Below, in pieces: positions 1 through 6,650 of a stretch of DNA of 7,628 nucleotides. The stretch comes from JBBQWS01 sp038210415. GTDB lineage: Bacteria > Actinomycetota > Actinomycetes > Prado026. The stretch covers positions 1 through 7,628 of the forward strand of contig JBBQWS010000085.1 of the NCBI GenBank assembly GCA_038210415.1, read 5' to 3'. Under the pieces are notes generated by a model, which ran no database searches, was not told the origin of the DNA, and saw nothing but the letters and a program-made list of their open reading frames with translations. Each line of letters opens with the position of its first letter. The stretch's first letter is position 1. Made by a program: the position numbers and the translations under genes.

Positions 1-1
1 C

Positions 2-346
2 GTGGTGGGTGCCACAGTCCGGGCGATGCGGGACGCGGGTGCCGACCCGGGGCGGATTGCCGCCGTCATCGGACCGGCGATCTGTCCACTTTGTTACGAG
101 GTACCGGCCGCGATGGCCGACGAGGTCTCGGCGCTCGTGCCGGAGACTCGCGCGCTCTCGCGCACAGGCACCCCTGCACTGCACTTGCGCCGCGGCGTCG
201 CCGCGCAGCTGCGCGATGAGGGCGTCGGTGCCGTCGACGTCGTCGGGGGCTGCACGGCCGAGGACCACTCGCTCTACTCGTACCGGCGCGACGGCCGTAC
301 CGGTCGGTTCGCGATGCTCGCGTGGATCGCCGAGGCCGGCGCGTGA
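2..346 (+). CDS. pgeF: PgeF/YfiH-type laccase-domain protein, C-terminal part (5' end outside window)
   Basis: The reading frame is open at the left edge, so only the last 114 or so residues of a protein of roughly 240 residues are present. Family hallmarks visible are GPAICPLCYEV (residues 24-34 of the visible part), which carries cysteines of the expected metal site, an LHLRRGVAAQL segment supplying a candidate metal-binding His, and the C-terminal GCTAEDHSLYSYRRDGRTGR block. The usual HAGWRG motif lies upstream of the window. Members (YfiH, YlmD, LACC1) are copper/zinc oxidoreductases or purine-nucleoside-processing enzymes, and E. coli PgeF is reported to correct misincorporation in peptidoglycan precursors. 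Which activity applies here cannot be told from sequence. In Actinobacteria the gene sits directly after ftsZ. Its TGA overlaps the yggS GTG, so the two are probably translationally coupled. Confidence 0.93.
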   Translation: MVGATVRAMRDAGADPGRIAAVIGPAICPLCYEVPAAMADEVSALVPETRALSRTGTPALHLRRGVAAQLRDEGVGAVDVVGGCTAEDHSLYSYRRDGRTGRFAMLAWIAEAGA

Positions 347-1041
347 GCGACCCGCGCACTGACGAGCTCGCGGCGAACCTCGCCGACGTCGAGCACCGGA
401 TCGCGGCGGCGTGTGCGAGCGCGAATCGGCCGCGAAGCGACGTCACGCTGGTTGTCGTGACCAAGACCTGGCCGGCCGTGGACGTGCGCCGGCTGGCGTC
501 GCTCGGTGTCGTCGACGTTGGTGAGAACCGGGACCAGGAGGCGGCACCGAAGGCAGCGGCCTGCGCCGATCTCGAGCTGCGCTGGCACTTCGTCGGTCAG
601 CTGCAGACCAACAAGGCCCGCTCGGTGGCGCAGTACGCCGATGTCGTGCACTCCGTCGACCGGTCCCGGCTCGTCCGTGCGCTGGCCGCGGCTGCCGCCG
701 ATCACGGTCGGCGGATCGGCTGCCTGCTGCAGGTGAGCCTCGACGGCGACCAGCGGCGCGGGGGAGCGCTGTCCGACGACCTCGCCGCCCTCGCCGACGA
801 GGTCGCGGCCGCGCCTGCGCTCGACCTGGTCGGGCTGATGACCGTGGCCCCGCTCGGCGCGAACCCGGCGACCAGCTTCGCCGCTCTCGCCGCCCTCTCG
901 GCAAGGCTCCGCGTCGACCATCCGGGGGCGGTCGCGATCTCGGCGGGGATGAGCGGCGACCTCGAGGCCGCCGTGGTTGCCGGGGCGACACACGTGCGTG
1001 TCGGGAGTGCGGTCCTGGGTGGCCGTCCTCCGCTCGGGTAG
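343..1041 (+). CDS. yggS: YggS/PLPBP family pyridoxal-phosphate homeostasis protein
   Basis: This encodes a 232-residue protein of the YggS/YlmE/PROSC family, a cytosolic single-domain TIM-barrel protein that binds pyridoxal 5'-phosphate and buffers the free cofactor, with no known catalytic reaction. The PLP lysine is in VVVTKTWP (Lys41). Other family blocks are VGENRDQE, WHFVGQLQTNKA, VHSVDR, GLMTVAP, the phosphate-binding SAGMSGDLEAAV stretch and THVRVGSAVLG near the C-terminus. Length is normal. I chose the GTG at 343 because it overlaps the pgeF TGA in a GTGA junction, gives the usual N-terminus and has a GAGG about 7 bases upstream. An in-frame start at 322 would add seven residues inside pgeF and is less likely. 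It lies between pgeF and sepF, as in most Actinobacteria and Firmicutes. Confidence 0.95.
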   Translation: MSDPRTDELAANLADVEHRIAAACASANRPRSDVTLVVVTKTWPAVDVRRLASLGVVDVGENRDQEAAPKAAACADLELRWHFVGQLQTNKARSVAQYADVVHSVDRSRLVRALAAAAADHGRRIGCLLQVSLDGDQRRGGALSDDLAALADEVAAAPALDLVGLMTVAPLGANPATSFAALAALSARLRVDHPGAVAISAGMSGDLEAAVVAGATHVRVGSAVLGGRPPLG

Positions 1042-1124
1042 CCTCAGGTCCGTCGACACCGGTCGACCGTGGTCTGCGGGCCCCGTGGATCTGTCGTCGT
1101 TCTCGCACGAAAGGCTCCCGAGCT

Positions 1125-1634
1125 ATGGCTGGCGCGCTGCGCAAGATCGGCGTCTACCTCGGCCTCGCCGAGGACGAGGTAGGGACGTACGACGAGTATG
1201 ACGACTACGACGATGAGGTGCCCACGGGTCGCGAGACCGTCGACCGACCCGAACCCACCCGGGCACTGCACCCCGTTCGCGACGAGAAGCTGCACGCTGG
1301 ACCGACCGGCCCCGCGCGCGCGGCCCGGCCCGAGTCTCGGCACGAGCCGGTCGACTCGTACAAGATCACCACGCTCCACCCGCGCAACTACAACGACGCC
1401 CGCACCGTGGGCGAGTACTTCCGCGACGGCACGCCGGTGATCATGAACCTGACCGACATGGACGACTCCGACGCGAAGCGGCTCGTCGACTTCTCGGCAG
1501 GGCTGATCTTCGGTCTGCACGGGACGATCGAGCGGGTCACCGCCAAGGTCTTCCTGCTGTCGCCGGCCAACGTCGTCGTGACCGCGGAGGAGAAGGCTCG
1601 GCTTGCCGAGGGCGGCTTCTTCAACCAGAGCTGA
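1125..1634 (+). CDS. sepF: Cell division protein SepF
   Basis: This encodes a 169-residue SepF, the membrane anchor and bundling factor for FtsZ at the division septum. The N-terminus MAGALRKIGVYLGLAEDE fits the amphipathic membrane-binding helix. Residues about 20-75 form a charged, probably disordered linker (acidic Asp/Tyr-rich, then Pro/Arg-rich). The SepF core (about 78-155) is clear: ITTLHPRNYNDA, PVIMNLTDMD, DAKRLVDFSAGLIFGLHG and KVFLLSPANVVVTAE, ending in GFFNQS. In the family this core dimerises and binds the FtsZ C-terminal tail. Actinobacteria lack FtsA, so SepF is expected to be the main FtsZ tether. The ATG is preceded by AAAGG about 10 bases upstream, a weak ribosome site. An 83-base gap separates it from yggS, and I could not identify a convincing promoter there. 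Confidence 0.96.
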   Translation: MAGALRKIGVYLGLAEDEVGTYDEYDDYDDEVPTGRETVDRPEPTRALHPVRDEKLHAGPTGPARAARPESRHEPVDSYKITTLHPRNYNDARTVGEYFRDGTPVIMNLTDMDDSDAKRLVDFSAGLIFGLHGTIERVTAKVFLLSPANVVVTAEEKARLAEGGFFNQS

Positions 1635-1638
1635 TTCG

Positions 1639-1965
1639 GTGGACTTTCTCGCCCGGGGTGTGGCGCCGTTGGTCGCCACCACGGTCTTCGGACGTCTGCT
1701 GTTCTGGGTCGGCTGGGTGTTCCTGCTGATGTTGCTGGCTCGGGTTGTCCTGAGCTACGTCTTCCTTTTCGCCCGCGGCTACACCCCGACCGGGCCGATG
1801 CTGCTCATCGTCGAGAGCGTCTACACGGCCACGGATCCTGCGGTGAAGCTCTTCCGGCGGTTCATTCCGCCGCTGCGACTGGGTAGTGTCCAACTGGACC
1901 TGAGTCTCATGGTCCTGATGCTCGTGCTGTCGATTCTCACGTTCTCTGTGGCGCCGTACCTATAA
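1639..1965 (+). CDS. yggT: YggT family integral membrane protein
   Basis: This encodes a protein of about 108 residues with two hydrophobic segments (about 18-45 and 86-105) flanking a polar region. The polar region contains the family signature VESVYTATDPAVKLFRRFIPPLRLGSVQLDLS. YggT proteins are small inner-membrane proteins of poorly known function. In Actinobacteria and Firmicutes the gene lies between sepF and divIVA, which suggests a role in envelope or division-site organisation. The GTG at 1639 is four bases after the sepF stop and has no strong Shine-Dalgarno sequence, so translation is probably coupled to sepF. The frame is open upstream to 1603, but that would overlap sepF by 32 bases and add residues unlike the family. 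A later GTG in frame is also possible, so the start is the least certain part. Confidence 0.9.
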   Translation: MDFLARGVAPLVATTVFGRLLFWVGWVFLLMLLARVVLSYVFLFARGYTPTGPMLLIVESVYTATDPAVKLFRRFIPPLRLGSVQLDLSLMVLMLVLSILTFSVAPYL

Positions 1966-2007
1966 CGCTGGTCTAGATTGGCCGTCGTATCGAGCCCGCT
2001 CTACAAC

Positions 2008-2014
2008 GAGGTGA
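2008..2014 (+). promoter_or_regulatory. Strong ribosome binding site of divIVA
   Basis: GAGGTGA lies four bases before the divIVA ATG and fixes that start. It is the strongest Shine-Dalgarno match in the left-hand gene block, which suggests divIVA is translated more strongly than the coupled genes before it. Confidence 0.75.
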
Positions 2015-2018
2015 CCTC

Positions 2019-2819
2019 ATGCCGTTGACCCCCGAGGACGTACGCAACAAGCAGTTCAGTACGGGTCGGTTCCGCGAGGGCTACGAGATGGACGAGGTCG
2101 ACGCCTTCCTCGACGAGGTCGAGGCGGAGCTGACCCGGCTCACTCGTGAGAACGAAGACCTTCGGGCCCGGCTGGCCGTCGCGGCCCGCCAGCCCGCCGC
2201 GGCACCCCCCGTACAGGCGGCTCCGGCCCCAGTCGCCCCACCGGCGCCCGCTCCGGTGCCACCGCCGCCCGAGGTGGTTCCCGCAGCCGCGGTGGCTGCG
2301 GTCGTAGCCGTTGCCGCACCGGCGGTCGCCCCGACCGATGCCGCCGTGCGGATGCTCGAGCTGGCTCAGCGGGCCGCGGACGAGCAGGTCGCCCAGGCGA
2401 AGAACGAGGCTGAGCGGATCGTCGGCGAGGCGCGTACCAATGCGGCCCGCGTGACCGGCGACCTGCAGCGCCAGCAGGCCGAGCTGCAGGCCAAGGTCGA
2501 CGAGCTGAAGGCGTTCGAGCGTGAGTACCGCACCCGGCTGCGCTCCTACCTCGAGGGGCAGCTGCACGACCTCGACGCTCAGGCGGGGGCTGCTCCGTCG
2601 GCGCCGCCGGCGCCCCAGCAGTCGGCGCCGCCGGCGCCCCAGCAGCCACCGGCCCAGGCCGCACCCGTCCACATCCCGCCTGCGCCGTCGGCTCCGATCC
2701 CTGTGCCGTCCGGCCCGCCAGCTCAGTCCGGTCCGCCGTCCGGCCCGAGCCCCGTACGCCCGGCGACCCCGTTCGGTCCGCCGACGACGCCTCCCTCGTC
2801 ACCTCCCGTCCAGCCGTGA
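2019..2819 (+). CDS. divIVA: DivIVA/Wag31 polar growth and septum placement protein
   Basis: This encodes a 266-residue coiled-coil scaffold that binds negatively curved membrane at poles and septa. In Actinobacteria it directs apical cell-wall synthesis. The N-terminal DivIVA domain is clear: MPLTPEDVRNKQFSTGRFRE, then GYEMDEVDAFLDEVEAELTRL running into a first coiled coil to about residue 54. Residues about 57-106 are a Pro/Ala/Val-rich linker. Residues about 107-188 form a second long coiled coil rich in Ala, Glu, Gln and Arg (AQRAADEQVAQAKNEAERIV onward to YLEGQLHDLDAQ), the usual oligomerisation segment. Residues about 190-266 are a Pro/Ala/Ser/Gln-rich tail with two copies of SAPPAPQQ. 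The start is fixed by GAGGTGA four bases upstream. It is 53 bases after yggT and last in the + strand block, followed by a strong hairpin. It may be a phosphorylation target, as Wag31 is in mycobacteria, but no site is assigned here. Confidence 0.95.
   Translation: MPLTPEDVRNKQFSTGRFREGYEMDEVDAFLDEVEAELTRLTRENEDLRARLAVAARQPAAAPPVQAAPAPVAPPAPAPVPPPPEVVPAAAVAAVVAVAAPAVAPTDAAVRMLELAQRAADEQVAQAKNEAERIVGEARTNAARVTGDLQRQQAELQAKVDELKAFEREYRTRLRSYLEGQLHDLDAQAGAAPSAPPAPQQSAPPAPQQPPAQAAPVHIPPAPSAPIPVPSGPPAQSGPPSGPSPVRPATPFGPPTTPPSSPPVQP
2598..2645 (+). repeat. Two exact 24-bp tandem copies inside divIVA
   Basis: The unit at 2598-2621 is repeated without mismatch at 2622-2645 and encodes SAPPAPQQ twice (DivIVA residues 194-209). 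Identity at third codon positions points to a recent in-frame duplication in the Pro/Ala-rich tail, a region likely to tolerate length change. Confidence 0.9.
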
Positions 2820-2868
2820 CGGCAGCATGTCCTGAACGCAGCAGGCTCTGAACGCACCCGACGCCGAA

Positions 2869-2920
2869 CAGCCGTGAGGGCCGGACCCGAGAGTTTCTCG
2901 GTATCCGGCCCTCACGGCTG
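2869..2920. terminator. Long perfect hairpin, probable bidirectional terminator between divIVA and the converging gene
   Basis: Arms at 2869-2885 (CAGCCGTGAGGGCCGGA) and 2904-2920 are perfect 17-bp reverse complements. Inside them, CCGAGA (2887-2892) pairs with TCTCGG (2896-2901) around a 3-base loop, so nearly the whole 52 bases folds into one rod with one base left over on one side and two on the other. There is no T-run on either side, which is common for actinobacterial hairpin terminators. It sits 49 bases after the divIVA stop and 27 bases beyond the stop of the minus-strand gene, the expected place for a shared terminator of converging units. Confidence 0.85.
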
Positions 2921-2947
2921 AGGGGTTCTGGGGGAGCTGCCCTGCGA

Positions 2948-3415
2948 TCAGGCGGTACGGCGGAACGGGTCCCGAGCCGGCGGAACCGGGTTGGTGATCC
3001 GGCTGTTGTCGATGTCCATCCCGGAGATCGACAGCACCGCCTGCAAGATGCTGAGCGGGGTCTCGCCGGCCGACAGGCCCGCCGCGGTGACCATCGAGCG
3101 GTACACCGTCACGTAGTGCCGGGCCGGGGTGTCGTGGCTCCAGTCGACGGAACCGAGGTGCACGGCCGAGCCGGGCTCGTCCGAGTCGTCCCACGGCCGG
3201 TCCCAGATCTGGACGCACGCGGGACCGGCGCTGAACCGGCCACCGCTCGCGACGTCCTGCTGGTTTACCGACTGGGTCAGGGTCCGGCTTTCGCGCTCGC
3301 CGAGCACCAGAGCGGGCCGGACGTGGCTGGAGAGTGCAGGCGACGCGATGGCGAACGCCTTGAGCTTGAGACCAGTCAGGGTCGGTCCGCCAAGCGGGAC
3401 CGGGTGGAGCGCCAT
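2948..3415 (-). CDS. Hypothetical protein of 155 residues downstream of ileS
   Basis: I do not recognise this family. The predicted product is soluble, with no signal peptide or membrane segment. The N-terminus is MALHPVPLGGPTLTGLKLKA. A central stretch has several aromatic and acidic residues (VQIWDRPWDDSDEP, then VHLGSVDWSHDTPARHYVTV, residues about 69-104). A hydrophobic, probably helical part (about 105-135) follows, and the tail is Pro/Arg-rich, ending DPFRRTA. I found no catalytic or nucleotide-binding motif. The start at 3415 is chosen because GGAGG sits five bases upstream. The frame stays open to 3556, overlapping ileS, but that start lacks support. It is co-oriented with ileS and begins 91 bases after its stop, so it may be co-transcribed. 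The gap holds a small hairpin (3463-3478) that might attenuate read-through. It converges on divIVA across a shared terminator. Confidence 0.75.
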   Translation of the reverse strand: MALHPVPLGGPTLTGLKLKAFAIASPALSSHVRPALVLGERESRTLTQSVNQQDVASGGRFSAGPACVQIWDRPWDDSDEPGSAVHLGSVDWSHDTPARHYVTVYRSMVTAAGLSAGETPLSILQAVLSISGMDIDNSRITNPVPPARDPFRRTA

Positions 3416-3420
3416 ATCGA

Positions 3421-3425
3421 CCTCC
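3421..3425 (-). promoter_or_regulatory. Ribosome binding site that fixes the start of the 155-aa hypothetical gene
   Basis: On the minus strand GGAGG is followed by TCGAT and then ATG (3415-3413). The ideal motif and spacing favour this start over the in-frame upstream start at 3556, and argue that the gene is real. Confidence 0.75.
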
Positions 3426-3506
3426 GTCAGGCGAAGGGTCGGCGGCCCAGGGGCGTCCGGGCGGCTCTGACCTGAGCCAAATATCGGCCGAGTACCCGCC
3501 CGGTCT

Positions 3507-6500
3507 TTAGCCCTTTGCGCGACCAAACCCGAATTCGAGCCCCGAATCCGCGTCACGATGTCCCGGTTCGTCCGTCGGCGACTGCTGGACGCGCTCGAAC
3601 GACACGGCGAGCACCTCGTCCGCGACCAGCGAACCGTGCTCGAGGAGGGCCTCCGCGAGGTCGCCGTCGGCCCGCCACCACAGCGAGATCCGGTCCGAGA
3701 CGTCCAGGCCGGAGTTCTTCCGGGCCTCCTGGACCAGCCGGACGACGTCGCGGGCCAGGCCTGCCCGGCGGAGCACGGGAGTGATGGTCAGGTCGAGCGC
3801 GACCGTCTCGCCGCCCAGGGTGGCGACCGCCCAGCCTTCGCGCGGGGTCTCGGTGACGATGACCTCGTCGGCGGTGACCTCGGTGTCGACACCGTCGACA
3901 GCGACCACCGCGCTGCCGGTGGCGCGCAGCCGCTCGGTCAACGCCGATGCGTCGGCCGCGGCGACCGCTGCGGCCACCAGCGGGGTCTGCTTGCCGAACC
4001 GCTTGCCGAGGGCCCGGAAGTTGCCCTTGGCCTGGACGTCGACCAGTCCGCCGGCGGCGTCACCCAGCGCCGTCAAGACGGCGACGTTCAGCTCGTCTGC
4101 CACCTCGCGCTGCAGCTCAGGGGTGAGCGAGGACCACCCCGGGGCGCCGATCAGAGCCCGCCCGAGCGGCTGCCGGGTCTTGACCCCGGACTCGGCCCGG
4201 GTCGCGCGGCCGAGCTCGACGAGCCGACGGACGAGCGCCATCTGGGTTCCGAGCTCGTCGTCGACGTAGGTCGACGAACGCTCATCGAGAGTCGGCCAGG
4301 CCGCGAGGTGCACCGACTCGGGCAGCTCGGTCGACGTCGCACGGAACAGGTCCTGCCAGACCCGCTCGGTGACGAACGGGGTCATCGGCGCCATCAGCAG
4401 CGTCACCACGTGCAGGCACTCGTGCAGTGTGGTCAGGGCGGACGGGTCGCCGGCCCAGAAGCGGCGCCGCGACCGGCGGACGTACCAGTTCGACAGGTCG
4501 TCGATGTAGGCCGCGAGCAGCCGACCCGCCCGCTGTGTGTCGAAGTCCTCCAGCGCGTCCTCGACGTCGCGGGCCAGCCGGTGTGCCTCGCTGAGCGCCC
4601 AGCGGTCGAGCACCGGACGCTCCGAGGCGGGCGGCACGGACGCGGAGCCCGGGGACCAGCCGGCGGTGCGGGCGTACAACGACTGGAACGACACGGTGTT
4701 CCAGTACGTGAGCAGGGTCTTGCGCACGACCTCCTGGATCGTGGAGTTGCCGACCCGCCGCGACTGCCACGGCGAGCCACCGGCGGCCATGAACCAGCGC
4801 ACTGCATCGGCGCCGTGCGCGTCCATCAGCCCGATCGGCTCCAGGACATTGCCCAGGTGCTTGGACATCTTGCGTCCCTGCTCGTCGAGGATGTGACCCA
4901 GGCACAGGACGTTCTCGTACGACGACCGGTCGAACACCAGGGTGCCGATGGCCATCAGCGTGTAGAACCAGCCACGGGTCTGGTCGATCGCCTCGCAGAT
5001 GAACTGCGCCGGGTACGCGGTCTCGAACTCCGCGACGCCCTGGTGCGGGTAACCCCATTGCGCGAACGGCATCGCGCCCGAGTCGTACCAGCAGTCGATG
5101 ACCTCGGGGACCCGGACGGCCTCGCCGCCGCACGTGGGGCAGCGCAGCGTCACGTCGTCGACGAACGGCCGGTGCGGGTCGAGCGCGGAGAGGTCCGAGC
5201 CGGCCAGGGTGCCGAGCTCGGCCAGCGAGCCCACGCAGGTGAGGTGGTCGTCGGCGCAGCGCCAGATCGGCAGCGGGGTGCCCCAGTAGCGGTTACGCGA
5301 CAGTGACCAGTCGATGTTGTTCTCCAGCCAGTCGCCGAACCGGCCGTTCTTGATGGTGGCCGGGAACCAGTTCGTGCGCTGGTTCTCCTCGAGCAGCCGC
5401 TCCTTGATCGCCGTCGTCCGGATGTACCAGGACGGCTGCGCGTAGTACATGAGCGGGGTGTGGCAGCGCCAGCAGTGCGGGTAGCTGTGCTCGTACGGCA
5501 GGTGCCGGTACATCAGCCCGCGCGCCTGCAGGTCGTCGACGAGCGCGGCGTCGGCCTTCTTGAAGAACTCGCCCCCGACCAGGGGGACGTCGGCGTCGAA
5601 ACGGCCGTCCGGTCCGATCGGGTTCACCACCGGCAACGAGTAGCGCCGGCTCGCCGCGAGGTCCTCGGCACCGAAGGCGGGCGCCAGGTGGACGAGCCCG
5701 GTGCCGTCCTCGACGCTGACGTAGTCGGCAAGCACCACGTAGTGGGCGTCGGGGATGTCGACCAGCTCGAACGGCGGCTGGTACGGCATGAGCTCGAGGT
5801 CGCGCCCGAGATACCGTGCCACCACCTCGACGTCGTCGCCGAGTGCCTGCTGCAGCAAGCGCTCGGCCACGACCAGCACGTCGCCGTCGAGCGTGCGGGC
5901 GGCGACGTACGTCACGTCCGGGTTGACTGCCACCGCGGTGTTCGTGACCAGGGTCCAGGGCGTGGTGGTCCAGACCAGCAGCGAGGCACCGAGTGCGCCG
6001 AGCGGTCCGCTCGTCACCGGCATTCGCACGTAGACGGACGGGTCCACGACGGTCTCGTAGCCCTGGGCGAGCTCGTGGTCGGACAGGCCGGTGCCGCAGC
6101 GGGGGCAGTACGGCGCGACGCGGTGGTCCTGCACGAGCAGGCCGCGGTCGAAGATCTGCTTGAGCGACCACCAGACGCTCTCGACGTACGACGCGTCCAT
6201 GGTCCGGTAGGCCTGGGACATGTCCACCCAGTAGCCCATCCGCTCCGTCATCTGCTCGAAGGACCCGACGTTGCGCTCCACCGACTCGCGGCAGTGCGCG
6301 TTGAACGCGGCGATGCCGTAGGTCTCGATGTCGCCCTTGCCGGTGAAGCCCAGCTCCTTCTCGACGGCGAGCTCGACGGGGAGCCCGTGGCAGTCCCAGC
6401 CGGCCTTGCGCGGGACGTAGCGGCCCTTCATCGTCTGGTACCTGGGGAAGACGTCCTTGAAGACCCGCGCCTCGACGTGGTGGGTGCCCGGCATGCCGTT

Positions 6501-6650
6501 GGCTGTAGGGGGCCCCTCGTAGAAAACCCAGGGGATCCCCGCGCGGGTCTGCTCGACCGACTTGGCGAAGATGTCGTTCTGCGCCCAGAAGGCGAGCACG
6601 TCGCGTTCCATGGCGGGCAGGTCGACCTGGGCGGGTACCGGTCGGTACAT
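3507..6650 (-). CDS. ileS: Isoleucyl-tRNA synthetase, IleRS2-like with altered HIGH motif
   Basis: This encodes a 1047-residue cytosolic class I synthetase that charges tRNA-Ile with isoleucine using ATP. In order it shows an active-site segment YEGPPTANGMPGTHHVEARV, in which GTHH (residues 55-58) stands where HIGH is expected, then GWDCHGLPVE (85-93) and the CP1 editing domain with WTTTPW (227-232) and GTGLVHLAPAFGAED (Asp330 in the editing-site position). CxxC pairs are at 182/185, 393/396 and 504/507, and DQTRGWFYTL is at about 556-565. KMSKH (594-598) is the KMSKS loop. A helical anticodon-binding domain and a C-terminal extension with ARDVVRLVQEARKNSG follow. The size and layout match the eukaryote-like IleRS2 type known in mycobacteria. 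The start is the ATG at 6650, with GGAGG four bases upstream. The same frame is open to 6836, but those 62 codons lie in the T-box leader and are not expected to be translated. Confidence 0.97.
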   Translation of the reverse strand: MYRPVPAQVDLPAMERDVLAFWAQNDIFAKSVEQTRAGIPWVFYEGPPTANGMPGTHHVEARVFKDVFPRYQTMKGRYVPRKAGWDCHGLPVELAVEKELGFTGKGDIETYGIAAFNAHCRESVERNVGSFEQMTERMGYWVDMSQAYRTMDASYVESVWWSLKQIFDRGLLVQDHRVAPYCPRCGTGLSDHELAQGYETVVDPSVYVRMPVTSGPLGALGASLLVWTTTPWTLVTNTAVAVNPDVTYVAARTLDGDVLVVAERLLQQALGDDVEVVARYLGRDLELMPYQPPFELVDIPDAHYVVLADYVSVEDGTGLVHLAPAFGAEDLAASRRYSLPVVNPIGPDGRFDADVPLVGGEFFKKADAALVDDLQARGLMYRHLPYEHSYPHCWRCHTPLMYYAQPSWYIRTTAIKERLLEENQRTNWFPATIKNGRFGDWLENNIDWSLSRNRYWGTPLPIWRCADDHLTCVGSLAELGTLAGSDLSALDPHRPFVDDVTLRCPTCGGEAVRVPEVIDCWYDSGAMPFAQWGYPHQGVAEFETAYPAQFICEAIDQTRGWFYTLMAIGTLVFDRSSYENVLCLGHILDEQGRKMSKHLGNVLEPIGLMDAHGADAVRWFMAAGGSPWQSRRVGNSTIQEVVRKTLLTYWNTVSFQSLYARTAGWSPGSASVPPASERPVLDRWALSEAHRLARDVEDALEDFDTQRAGRLLAAYIDDLSNWYVRRSRRRFWAGDPSALTTLHECLHVVTLLMAPMTPFVTERVWQDLFRATSTELPESVHLAAWPTLDERSSTYVDDELGTQMALVRRLVELGRATRAESGVKTRQPLGRALIGAPGWSSLTPELQREVADELNVAVLTALGDAAGGLVDVQAKGNFRALGKRFGKQTPLVAAAVAAADASALTERLRATGSAVVAVDGVDTEVTADEVIVTETPREGWAVATLGGETVALDLTITPVLRRAGLARDVVRLVQEARKNSGLDVSDRISLWWRADGDLAEALLEHGSLVADEVLAVSFERVQQSPTDEPGHRDADSGLEFGFGRAKG

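Noticed and set aside
274..1059. Minus-strand frame of 261 codons opposite yggS
   Set aside because: It is antisense to a well-conserved YggS and the product is low-complexity and Arg-rich.
1050..1071. Two GTCGAC sites and a CGGTCGACCG palindrome before sepF as an operator
   Set aside because: Short GC palindromes are expected often in this base composition and nothing links them to a regulator.
1974..1979. TAGATT as a -10 for a divIVA promoter
   Set aside because: It fits TANNNT but there is no acceptable -35 at the right distance, so I do not list it as a feature.
2001..2672. Minus-strand frame opposite divIVA with Arg/Gly-rich repeats
   Set aside because: It mirrors the Pro/Ala-rich DivIVA segments and has no independent support.
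3463..3478. GGCTC/GAGCC hairpin just after ileS as a terminator
   Set aside because: It has only five base pairs and no T-run, too weak to call. It is mentioned under the downstream gene as possible attenuation.
3558..5306. Long open frame of 582 codons on the + strand opposite ileS
   Set aside because: It is antisense to a clear IleRS. Its product is a compositional Arg/Gly/Val/Asp mix without family motifs, a normal effect of high GC.
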